Of a stretch of DNA of 17,494 bases, positions 1 through 6,822 are shown piece by piece. The stretch covers positions 1-17,494 of the forward strand of contig WLWR01000011.1 in the NCBI GenBank assembly GCA_012103495.1. The letters are read 5' to 3'. This DNA is from Legionellales bacterium. Lineage in GTDB: Bacteria > Pseudomonadota > Gammaproteobacteria > WLWR01. Positions within the stretch are counted from its first letter, which is position 1, and every line of letters begins with the position of its first letter. The notes below the pieces were generated by a model. The model ran no database searches. It was given only the letters and a program-made list of their open reading frames with translations, and had not been told where the DNA came from. The translations under genes were made by a program, and so were the position numbers.

Positions 1-1361
1 CCGATGCCGAACGTGGATAATTGATCATGCCGATATTGTTGAATACGCACGTTTTTTCGTCCTCGTAAAACATCAATCACATGTCCCAAGCCAAATCGCT
101 GTTGCACCCGATAAACACATGACAAAGCTTTTTGTGCATCCACTGTGGCATCATATTGCTGCGGTGGATGCAAACAAATATCACAATTGCCACACGCGAC
201 CGCCAGCGATTCACCAAAATAATTTAACAACACTTGACGCCGACACGTTTGCGCTTCGGCAAAACCGGCGATGGCATTTAATTTATGCAATTCAATGCGT
301 CGCTGAGTTGGATTTTCCGTTCGCTCCAACAAGGCTCGTACTTGTACCAAATCACTCAAACCAAACAACGTCAGAGCTTCGGCGGGTAAATTATCGCGAC
401 CGGCACGACCGGTTTCCTGATAATAATTTTCAATATTTTTGGCAATATTAAAATGTACAATAAAACGCACATTCGGCTTATCAATACCCATCCCAAACGC
501 CACTGTCGCCACAATAATATGAATATCATCGCGTTGAAACGCTTGCTGGGCATGTTGTCGTTGCTGCACTGGCAGCCCGGCATGATACGCCAAACTCTCA
601 ATCCCTTCTGTTTGTAAACGCTGGGTGACTTCCTCCACTTTTTTACGGGTCGTGCAATACACAATTCCGGCTTGCCCACGACGCTCACCCACAAACTGAA
701 TTAATTGATCAAATGGCTTATGTTTTTCTAATACCGTGTATCGAATATTAGGCCGATCAAAACTGGCAACGTGAACCTGAGGATCGCGCAATCGCAACTG
801 CATCATCACATCCTGCCGAGTTTGCGCATCGGCAGTCGCGGTCAATGCAATCATTGGAATATCAGGAAATGTCTGACGCAACTGCCCCAATTGCACATAT
901 TCCGGTCGAAAATCATGTCCCCATTGCGACACACAATGCGCCTCATCGATGGCAAACAAAGCAATATCAATTTCCTCTAATCGCTGCAAAAACCGCTCCA
1001 TCATCAATCGCTCCGGTGCGATATACAACAAATCCAATTCATGCTGGTGCATTTTTGCCAATACTCGACGTGAATCTTCACTCGACAGCGCTGAATTATA
1101 ATAAGCTGCCGCCACGCCATTGGCTTGCAAAGCATGAACTTGATCTTGCATCAATGAAATCAATGGAGATACCACAATCGCCACCCCTGAACGCACCAAC
1201 GCTGGAATTTGATAACACAATGATTTCCCACCACCGGTGGGCATTAGCACGAATTGATCTCGACCAGCAACCAATTCCTCGATCACCACCTCTTGCTGGG
1301 AACGAAATTGAGCAAACCCAAACACCTGTTCTAATATTTGTTGCGGAGCAGCCATACGCAT
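1..1361 (-). CDS. recQ: ATP-dependent DNA helicase RecQ (3' end beyond window)
   Basis: RecQ is a 3'-5' superfamily 2 helicase that unwinds recombination and stalled-fork intermediates. The reading frame is open from the start at 1361 to the window edge, about 453 codons; E. coli RecQ is about 609 residues. Visible motifs are Walker A (PTGGGKS, residues 41-47), VVSPLISLMQDQ after it, the DEAH box (129-132) followed by CVSQWGHDFRPEY, the ALTATAD motif, the AFGMGIDKPNVRF motif and QETGRAGRD. The RecQ zinc domain follows, with cysteines in QTCRR and CGNCDIC. The frame ends inside the winged-helix domain (GHVIDVLRGRK), so the HRDC domain would lie outside. AAGAGA stands about 7 bases before ATG 1361; a second in-frame ATG lies at 1355. 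The gene is divergent from the crotonase gene. Near full-length identity of pattern to the enterobacterial protein makes the call secure. Confidence 0.97.
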   Translation of the reverse strand, partial: MRMAAPQQILEQVFGFAQFRSQQEVVIEELVAGRDQFVLMPTGGGKSLCYQIPALVRSGVAIVVSPLISLMQDQVHALQANGVAAAYYNSALSSEDSRRVLAKMHQHELDLLYIAPERLMMERFLQRLEEIDIALFAIDEAHCVSQWGHDFRPEYVQLGQLRQTFPDIPMIALTATADAQTRQDVMMQLRLRDPQVHVASFDRPNIRYTVLEKHKPFDQLIQFVGERRGQAGIVYCTTRKKVEEVTQRLQTEGIESLAYHAGLPVQQRQHAQQAFQRDDIHIIVATVAFGMGIDKPNVRFIVHFNIAKNIENYYQETGRAGRDNLPAEALTLFGLSDLVQVRALLERTENPTQRRIELHKLNAIAGFAEAQTCRRQVLLNYFGESLAVACGNCDICLHPPQQYDATVDAQKALSCVYRVQQRFGLGHVIDVLRGRKNVRIQQYRHDQLSTFGI

Positions 1362-1386
1362 CTTGCATTCTCTTAGAATGGCAGGA

Positions 1387-1392
1387 TTTATA
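1387..1392 (-). promoter_or_regulatory. Possible -10 element for recQ
   Basis: On the minus strand TATAAA (1392 to 1387) lies about 26 bases upstream of the recQ start. No convincing -35 hexamer stands 16-18 bases above it, so the assignment is weak. Confidence 0.25.
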
Positions 1393-1446
1393 ACACAGTT
1401 TGTTTGACCGCACTACCGTACCCGTCTCTCAGTAATTTTGAAACAG

Positions 1447-1475
1447 TTGTTCCATCTGTCATTTTTAACTACTAT
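1447..1475 (+). promoter_or_regulatory. Candidate sigma70 promoter for the crotonase gene
   Basis: TTGTTC (1447-1452) and TACTAT (1470-1475) are separated by exactly 17 bases. They lie about 40 bases before the ATG at 1514, in the divergent gap between recQ and the crotonase gene. The match to the consensus hexamers is partial (3/6 and 4/6), so this is a candidate only. Confidence 0.4.
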
Positions 1476-1513
1476 GAAAAACTTTTCCCACCATCACGAT
1501 AAGGATAAGCATT

Positions 1514-2290
1514 ATGTCTCATTTACATCTGACTCAAACCGATGCCATTTTGCACATTGAATTGCATCGCCCGGATAAATTAAATGCACTCAATGCCGCA
1601 CTGCTGGATGAATTGGAGCAAACCTTACAACAAGCACAAACCAACCCTACCATCAAAGGACTCGTTCTAAGTGGTCATGGGAAAGCGTTCTGCGCTGGCG
1701 CTGACATTAATCAAATCGCCGACGCCAACGCAACAGACGGTTTACGGTTCGCCCAACAGGGTCAACGTGTTTTTCGCTTGCTAGAAACCCTTGGCAAACC
1801 TTCGATTGCCGCCATTCATGGTTACGCTTTAGGAGGCGGCTGTGAATTGGCAATGGCGGCAACGTTACGCTTAGCCCATCCTGATGCTAAATTCGGCCAA
1901 CCTGAAATTAAATTAGGCATCATGCCAGGTTACGGTGGTACCGTACGCTTAGCGCGTTTGGTTGGCAAAGGTCGGGCTCTGGATTTATGCTTAACCGGTC
2001 GTACCATTGACACCACTCAAGCATACCAATGGGGCTTGGTTCAAAATGTGATTGGCACGGATGAAGATTTATTAGACATCGCTTTAAACCAAATCAATGC
2101 CATCACCAACTTAGCCCCCATTGCCTTGGATCATATTATGCAAACCATTGATCAAGGTTTGGACGTATCGCTAGAACAAGCCTTAGCAATTGAAGCCAAT
2201 CATTTTGCCTTATTGTGCACGACCCAAGACAAACAAATTGGCGTGACGGCGTTTTTACAAAAACAAACCCCTAACTTTTGTGGAGAATAA
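1514..2290 (+). CDS. Enoyl-CoA hydratase/isomerase family protein (crotonase fold)
   Basis: This 258-residue protein has the standard length of a single-domain crotonase and most likely hydrates 2-trans-enoyl-CoA in cytosolic fatty or branched-chain acid breakdown. The oxyanion-hole segments are GKAFCAGADI (residues 56-65) and HGYALGGGCELAM (102-114). The two catalytic glutamates of true hydratases are both present: E111 in CELA and E131 in GQPEIKLG. This argues for hydratase activity over an isomerase or dehalogenase. IMPGYGGTVRLARLVG follows, as in the family. AAGGA (1501-1505) sits 8 bases before the ATG. The next gene, a second crotonase-fold protein, overlaps or abuts its end, so the two are probably co-translated. 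Exact substrate cannot be read from sequence; short-chain enoyl-CoA or methacrylyl-CoA (valine pathway) fits the neighbour. Confidence 0.93.
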   Translation: MSHLHLTQTDAILHIELHRPDKLNALNAALLDELEQTLQQAQTNPTIKGLVLSGHGKAFCAGADINQIADANATDGLRFAQQGQRVFRLLETLGKPSIAAIHGYALGGGCELAMAATLRLAHPDAKFGQPEIKLGIMPGYGGTVRLARLVGKGRALDLCLTGRTIDTTQAYQWGLVQNVIGTDEDLLDIALNQINAITNLAPIALDHIMQTIDQGLDVSLEQALAIEANHFALLCTTQDKQIGVTAFLQKQTPNFCGE

Positions 2291-2291
2291 T

Positions 2292-3371
2292 GTGACAACC
2301 ATGGAAATCGATTGTACCCGCCTGACTCACTCAACAGGCGATTTAGGATTATTGACCTTACAGCGTGGGCAATCGCTCAATGCTCTTACTTATTCAATGA
2401 TCAAAACGCTCAATCATCAATTGGCACAATGGCAAGTAGATGACAGCATCAAAGCAGTGGTGATCCAATCAGCCGACCCCAAAGCGTTTTGTGCCGGCGG
2501 TGATATTCGACGCTTATATCAAGAGAAGTTAGCCGGCAATCCAGATGTGTTTGATTTTTTTACCCACGAGTACACGCTTAATTATCGAATCGCTCGCTAC
2601 CCTAAACCATACATTGCTCTGTTAAATGGCATTACCATGGGTGGCGGTGTGGGGATCTCGCTTCACGGCTGTCGAGTTGTCGCCACTGAAAACTTGCGCT
2701 TCGCCATGCCAGAAACTCAAATCGGTTTTTTCCCAGACATTGGCAGCAGTTATTTATTGGCACGCTGCCCAGGTGCATTAGGCTCTTATTTAGCATTAAC
2801 CGGTATTCAATTAAACCAAGCCGATTGTGTTTACGCCGGTTTAATTCAGTACAGTCTAGCGGCAGACGACTTACCTGCGCTGCTAGACACGCTGCAATCC
2901 ACCAAAGGGGAACAGCTTGATCAAGTCCTCAGTGAAGCCAATCAGCCGACCGCCTCTAGCGTTATTGAACAACATCAATCCATCATTGATCAATGTTTTC
3001 ACCAACCCACCGTCACTGCCATTTTCGAACAATTGGAAATCGCCGCACGCACCCATGAGTGGGCCGCACAAACACTGGCGATGTTGCATACCAAATCTCC
3101 CACCAGTTTGGTGGTTGCTTTAACACAGCTGCAATTGGCCAACACTCAGACTTTGGCTCAATGTTTAACCACTGATTACCGTTTAGCGCACCGTTTTTTA
3201 ACGGATCATGATTTTTTTGAAGGCGTGCGCGCCTTGCTAATCGATAAATGCAAACAACCCCAATGGCAACCCAGTCAATTAAATAAGGTGGATCACCGCA
3301 CAATTGAACAATATTTTGCCCCGTTATCCCAAGAATTAGAATTAAGCGATGACAATCTTGCCTTCATCTAA
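2292..3371 (+). CDS. 3-hydroxyisobutyryl-CoA hydrolase-like protein (crotonase superfamily)
   Basis: This is a second, longer crotonase-fold protein (about 359 residues) of the HIBCH group. The group hydrolyses 3-hydroxyisobutyryl-CoA to the free acid in valine catabolism. Numbered from GTG 2292, it shows AFCAGGDIRRLY (about 65-76), GITMGGGVGISLHG (about 113-126) and AMPETQIGFFPDIGSSYLL, with the HIBCH-type Glu141 (PET) and Asp149 (FPD). The long C-terminal part with DFFEGVRALLIDK is also typical. Start choice: GGAGA at 2282-2286 lies 5 bases before GTG 2292, in the tail of the upstream gene. An in-frame GTG at 2280 and ATG at 2301 are alternatives with worse spacing. The gene shares an operon with the enoyl-CoA hydratase, which supplies the preceding step of the valine route. 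A generic enoyl-CoA hydratase/isomerase annotation is the main alternative. Confidence 0.88.
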   Translation: MTTMEIDCTRLTHSTGDLGLLTLQRGQSLNALTYSMIKTLNHQLAQWQVDDSIKAVVIQSADPKAFCAGGDIRRLYQEKLAGNPDVFDFFTHEYTLNYRIARYPKPYIALLNGITMGGGVGISLHGCRVVATENLRFAMPETQIGFFPDIGSSYLLARCPGALGSYLALTGIQLNQADCVYAGLIQYSLAADDLPALLDTLQSTKGEQLDQVLSEANQPTASSVIEQHQSIIDQCFHQPTVTAIFEQLEIAARTHEWAAQTLAMLHTKSPTSLVVALTQLQLANTQTLAQCLTTDYRLAHRFLTDHDFFEGVRALLIDKCKQPQWQPSQLNKVDHRTIEQYFAPLSQELELSDDNLAFI

Positions 3372-3549
3372 TATATCCATCGTGCCTGAAGATGTAACTG
3401 TTAAGCACACGATGGGGATAGACTGCGACGTTTTGATTGAAAAACCCGCCGGACTCGCCTAGCGAATTCGAGGATTTTTTTTGAGAAACGTCGCAAGATG
3501 CCGTCCCATGCACGCTTAACAGTCGCAGCTTGAAGTCGAATGGGTATAT
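3371..3549. repeat. Large imperfect palindrome (MITE/ERIC-like repeat or structured RNA)
   Basis: The segment folds back on itself around 3460. The outer ends ATATATCCAT (3371-3380) and ATGGGTATAT (3540-3549) pair with one G-T wobble. ACTGTTAAGC (3397-3406) pairs perfectly with GCTTAACAGT (3514-3523), and TGCGACGTTT (3424-3433) pairs perfectly with AAACGTCGCA (3486-3495). ATGGG/CCCAT, A5/T5 and TCG/CGA near the tip continue the stem on the same axis with only 1-base bulges. The left end coincides with the stop codon of the upstream gene. Two readings are possible: a non-autonomous palindromic repeat, or a long-hairpin transcript. Target-site duplications are not evident. Confidence 0.7.
3450..3482 (+). 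terminator. Candidate intrinsic terminator at the tip of the palindrome
   Basis: CGGACTCG and CGAATTCG form a stem with a five-base loop (CCTAG) and one mismatch. A run of eight T (3475-3482) begins a few bases after the stem. It could end transcription of the two crotonase-fold genes. The stem is short and the T run is also part of the larger palindrome, so the role is uncertain. Confidence 0.35.
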
Positions 3550-3584
3550 ACTCTCACTTGGTATTTAAAAACATCATGACTAAC

Positions 3585-3600
3585 TGCAAATAGATTTGCA
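3585..3600 (+). promoter_or_regulatory. Small perfect hairpin/dyad upstream of the purine phosphorylase
   Basis: TGCAAA-TAGA-TTTGCA is a perfect 6-base dyad 53 bases before the ATG at 3653. Next to it, CTTCAAGC (3602-3609) is complementary both to GCTTGAAG (3528-3535) and, imperfectly, to CCTGAAGATG (3385-3394). The leader could therefore form alternative structures. It could be an operator or a leader hairpin; nothing identifies the binding partner. Confidence 0.35.
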
Positions 3601-3652
3601 TCTTCAAGCAAGATCAGTAAATCGATGAATTAACGTTATTGGAGAAATCATC

Positions 3653-4474
3653 ATGTCACTTGCCACTGCCCAATCAGCTGTTGAATTCATTCACCAGCAC
3701 GCGCCTGATTTTACGCCGCAATTGAGCATCATTTTAGGTTCGGGTCTTACCGACGTAACCGCCGATATGGACATTGTCGCCAAAATCGATTATCGCGCCA
3801 TTCCTGGCTTCCCTAAGCCCACAGTGAAAGGACACAGTGGTCAATTGATTTTGGGATATTTGCAAGAATTACCCATCGCCGTGTTACAAGGCCGCACGCA
3901 TTATTACGAACACAAACATTATGATCCCATCAAACTGTACATTCACACACTTAAGCAATTAAATTGTCGTGATCTACTGATCACTGGCGCCAGCGGTTCA
4001 TTGAATGAAGACATCACTCCCGGTGAGTTAGTGTTAATTGCCGATCACATTAATTGGCAATTGCCCAACCCATTGCTGGGACCCAATGATGATACGATTG
4101 GCCCGCGTTTCCCTGATTTAACCTTTGCTTATGATCCACATCTGCGCGAATTATTCATGGCTTGCGCCAAACAAACCAATCTATCCTTGAGTGAAGGTGT
4201 GTATTTAGCCACCAGCGGGCCAACTTATGAAACAGCCGCTGAAATCCATGCCTTTCGTATGCTAGGCGCCGATGCAGTCGGTATGTCGATTGTGCCAGAA
4301 GTCATTATTGCCAATCATTGTGGACTGCGGGTCGCCGCATTTGCCTGTATCACCAATTTTGCCACTGGACTCACAGCCACCCGCCATCAACATCAGCAAA
4401 TTCTCTCCGTTGCCGAGCAGTGCAGCCAACGATTACGACAATTATTAGCCAATTACATCAACATCAATTATTAA
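3653..4474 (+). CDS. Purine nucleoside phosphorylase (trimeric PNP/MTAP family)
   Basis: This enzyme cleaves inosine and guanosine (and deoxy forms) with phosphate to the base and (deoxy)ribose 1-phosphate in purine salvage. The 273-residue length is usual for the trimeric PNP family. Motifs are ILGSGL (27-32, phosphate loop), GHSG (60-63, phosphate-binding His), GRTHYYEHKHY (80-90), ITGASGSLN (110-118), GPTYETAAEI (189-198, with Glu193 matching the base-binding Glu201 of human PNP), MSIVPE (211-216) and ITNFATG (233-239, with Asn235 matching Asn243). The oddity is GASGSLN where most family members have NAAGGLN, so substrate preference may differ. GGAGA (3641-3645) stands 7 bases before the ATG. 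It lies alone between a structured leader and a downstream hairpin, so it is probably monocistronic. The punA and xapA names are both used for relatives; I leave the symbol open. Confidence 0.94.
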   Translation: MSLATAQSAVEFIHQHAPDFTPQLSIILGSGLTDVTADMDIVAKIDYRAIPGFPKPTVKGHSGQLILGYLQELPIAVLQGRTHYYEHKHYDPIKLYIHTLKQLNCRDLLITGASGSLNEDITPGELVLIADHINWQLPNPLLGPNDDTIGPRFPDLTFAYDPHLRELFMACAKQTNLSLSEGVYLATSGPTYETAAEIHAFRMLGADAVGMSIVPEVIIANHCGLRVAAFACITNFATGLTATRHQHQQILSVAEQCSQRLRQLLANYININY

Positions 4475-4485
4475 ACGTGCCTAAA

Positions 4486-4525
4486 AGTTGGCAGAATGTT
4501 TCATTCATCATCGATTCTGCCAACT
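4486..4525. repeat. Perfect 12-base stem-loop after the purine phosphorylase
   Basis: AGTTGGCAGAAT (4486-4497) and ATTCTGCCAACT (4514-4525) are perfect inverted copies around a 16-base loop, 11 bases after the stop codon. No T run follows on the plus strand, while TTTTAGG follows on the minus strand. It may act as a Rho-assisted or 3'-end-stabilising hairpin rather than a classic intrinsic terminator. Confidence 0.6.
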
Positions 4526-4574
4526 CTAAGTCATTACCGGCTTCACAATTAATAAATTTATAATGCAACGATTA

Positions 4575-4603
4575 TTGCTCCTGTCTCTTTTAGTGGTTAG
4601 TAT
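4575..4603 (+). promoter_or_regulatory. Candidate promoter for the phosphate transporter
   Basis: TTGCTC (4575-4580) and TAGTAT (4598-4603) are spaced by 17 bases. Transcription would start only about 10 bases before the ATG at 4619. No Shine-Dalgarno sequence is seen there, so the message could be nearly leaderless. Confidence 0.3.
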
Positions 4604-4618
4604 AACGACCAATCAAAA

Positions 4619-5884
4619 ATGAGTCCGCATTTTATGGAACATTACACCCTATTTATTATTTTGGCTTGTGCGTTTGGTTTTTTCATGGCTTGGGGAATTG
4701 GAGCGAACGATGTCGCCAATGCAATGGGAACTTCGGTTGGTTCACGCGCCTTAACCATTAAACAAGCCATCATTGTCGCCGCTATTTTTGAAGCGGCCGG
4801 AGCACTGCTCGCCGGCGGTGAAGTCACCGATACCATCCGCGGGAAAATTATTGATAGCTCCGTATTAGAAGGTTCACCAGAGATATTAGTCTACGGCATG
4901 CTGGCGGCTTTGCTGGCAGCAGGCAGTTGGTTATTGATTGCTACCGCCATGGGATTGCCAGTTTCTACCACACACAGCATTGTTGGCGCCATCATCGGGT
5001 TTGGTTTAGTCCATGTCGGCATTCATGCTATTTATTGGAGTAAGGTGGTTAGCATTGTACTCAGCTGGGTGTTAACACCATGTATCGCGGGCATCGTAGC
5101 ATTTATTATATTTCGTAGCGTACAAAAATTCATTCTAACTGCCGCTGATCCCTTGCTCAATGCCAAACGCTACGTGCCTATTTATATTTTTTTAGTAGCC
5201 TTTGTCATCAGCATGGTCACCCTCACCAAAGGATTGCAACACTTAGGTTTCAACCTTCACTTCACTGCCAGTATCACTTACGCTATTTTATTCGGCCTGT
5301 TGTGCAGCGCCCTTGGCATGTTTACTTTTCGTAAGATCAATGCCGATTCGTCTACCAGCAGCCAGCAACGATTTTTATTGGTGGAACGGGTCTTTGGAAT
5401 TTTAATGATTTTCACCGCCTGTTCGATGGCATTTGCCCACGGTTCCAACGATGTTGCCAATGCCATTGGTCCGGTGGCTGCCATTATTAATATTTTGCAA
5501 GACGGCGCCCACATTGCGCAAAAATCTGCAATCACCACTTGGGTATTGGTGCTAGGTGCCGTTGGTATTGTCGCGGGACTGTCCATGTTTGGCTATCGAG
5601 TGATTGCCACCATTGGTCATCAAATTACGGAACTCACCCCCAGTCGTGGGTTCGCTGCCGAATTAGCAACTGCCAGTACAGTGGTGATTGCTTCCGGTAC
5701 TGGCTTACCCATTTCCACCACTCAAACCTTGGTAGGCGCGGTGTTGGGCGTTGGTTTAGCACGCGGCTTGGCCGCACTGAAATTAAATGTCGTCCGTAAC
5801 ATTTTTATGTCCTGGGTGGTTACCTTACCCGTCGGCGCTTTGTTAGCGATTGTATTTTTCTACGTGTTGCAACTTTTAATTTAA
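4619..5884 (+). CDS. pit: Inorganic phosphate transporter, PiT family
   Basis: This is a low-affinity inner-membrane phosphate (metal-phosphate) permease driven by the ion gradient. At 421 residues it is almost wholly hydrophobic and shows the internal duplication of the family. Signature one is GANDVANAMGTSVGSRALT (28-46) and its second copy is AHGSNDVANAIGPVAAI (273-289). Each is followed by a GLPxSTT-(H/Q)-(S/T)-(I/L)VGA segment (112-125 and 362-375). About ten or more membrane segments can be seen, with a hydrophilic loop around 235-255. It is shorter than E. coli PitA (about 499) and has no DUF47/PhoU-like partner beside it. No clear ribosome-binding site precedes ATG 4619; Met6 (4634) is an alternative start. 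Its last four bases overlap the 3' end of miaA on the other strand, with no room for a separate terminator. Confidence 0.95.
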   Translation: MSPHFMEHYTLFIILACAFGFFMAWGIGANDVANAMGTSVGSRALTIKQAIIVAAIFEAAGALLAGGEVTDTIRGKIIDSSVLEGSPEILVYGMLAALLAAGSWLLIATAMGLPVSTTHSIVGAIIGFGLVHVGIHAIYWSKVVSIVLSWVLTPCIAGIVAFIIFRSVQKFILTAADPLLNAKRYVPIYIFLVAFVISMVTLTKGLQHLGFNLHFTASITYAILFGLLCSALGMFTFRKINADSSTSSQQRFLLVERVFGILMIFTACSMAFAHGSNDVANAIGPVAAIINILQDGAHIAQKSAITTWVLVLGAVGIVAGLSMFGYRVIATIGHQITELTPSRGFAAELATASTVVIASGTGLPISTTQTLVGAVLGVGLARGLAALKLNVVRNIFMSWVVTLPVGALLAIVFFYVLQLLI

Positions 5885-6822
5885 ATCACCGACAACCGGT
5901 ACAATATTTTTTTCACCGCCGCCAGACGTTCAGACAGTGGTAACAATGCATCAATGATTTGCAAATTCGGCCAGCGACGTAACCACGTCAATTGACGTTT
6001 GGCTAATTGACGGGTGGCTGCTGTGATTTTATCTTGCATGGTCTGCACATCATACGCCCCTTGCAAATACAACCACACTTGACGATACCCCACACTGCGT
6101 AAAGCGGGCAACGCCAAATCCAAATCCCCTCGCTCAAATAAACCATTCACCTCAGCAATCAATCCATCTGCCAACATTTGTTGCACCCGTTGCTCGATAC
6201 GCTGATGCAAGATAGCACGGTCACTAGCAATCAATGCCAAATTAATAAATTCATAATCGGCCGGAGGTAAAGGTTGCTGCCAGTGTTGTGACATGGGCTT
6301 TCCCGTTACGTGATAAATTTCCAAAGCACGTTGGATGCGTTGTCGATCATTCGGATTGATGTTGGCTGCGGCGACAGGATCCACTTGAGTTAATTGTGTA
6401 TACAATGCCGCCCACCCCTGTTCATTGGCTTGATGTTCAAGCTGGCGACGAACGTTTGTGTCAGCCGCCGACATATCAGCCAATCCAGTTTGCAACGCAT
6501 GAAAATACAACATGGATCCCCCCACCAACAAAGGGATACGTTGCGCCGCCAGGCTTGCCTGAATGAAAGTTTGCGCATCCTGACAAAAGTTTGCTACACA
6601 ATAAGGTTGCGTTGGATCACGTACATCAATCAGTTGATGCGGTGCTTGGGCTAACAAAGTCGCACTAGGTTTGGCGGTACCAATATCCATGCCACGATAG
6701 ACCATGACTGAATCAACACTAATAATGTCACTGGCAAATTGCTGGTGCAAAGCCACTGCCAATTGGGTTTTACCACTGGCCGTGGGACCCATTAAACAAA
6801 CAACTTTAGGTTTGGTTTTCAT
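5881..6822 (-). CDS. miaA: tRNA dimethylallyltransferase MiaA
   Basis: MiaA transfers the dimethylallyl group from DMAPP to N6 of A37 in tRNAs reading UNN codons, the first step to ms2i6A. The 313 residues fit the family. Seen are the P-loop GPTASGKT (12-19), DSVMVYRGMDIGTAKPS (37-53) with the substrate-binding Asp37, HQLIDVRDP (62-70), VGGSMLYFHAL (100-110), NPNDRQRIQRALEI (156-169), SVGYRQVW (243-250) and the C-terminal RQLAKRQLTWLR (271-282) that contacts tRNA. The start codon shares an ATGA with the mutL stop, so translation is coupled. In many gammaproteobacteria hfq follows; here the gene ends tail to tail against pit and no hfq is present. Confidence 0.97.
   Translation of the reverse strand: MKTKPKVVCLMGPTASGKTQLAVALHQQFASDIISVDSVMVYRGMDIGTAKPSATLLAQAPHQLIDVRDPTQPYCVANFCQDAQTFIQASLAAQRIPLLVGGSMLYFHALQTGLADMSAADTNVRRQLEHQANEQGWAALYTQLTQVDPVAAANINPNDRQRIQRALEIYHVTGKPMSQHWQQPLPPADYEFINLALIASDRAILHQRIEQRVQQMLADGLIAEVNGLFERGDLDLALPALRSVGYRQVWLYLQGAYDVQTMQDKITAATRQLAKRQLTWLRRWPNLQIIDALLPLSERLAAVKKILYRLSVI

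Noticed and set aside
371..1413. Several open frames of 60-180 codons on both strands over recQ
   Set aside because: They are other frames of the recQ coding region and show no family motifs or ribosome sites. The true RecQ frame is continuous to the window edge.
3371..3652. 6S RNA or a purine riboswitch in the long-hairpin gap before the purine phosphorylase
   Set aside because: The long double-stranded shape invited 6S, and the gene invited a purine switch. Neither the 6S central bubble and flanking sequences nor the purine-aptamer junction motifs could be recognised.
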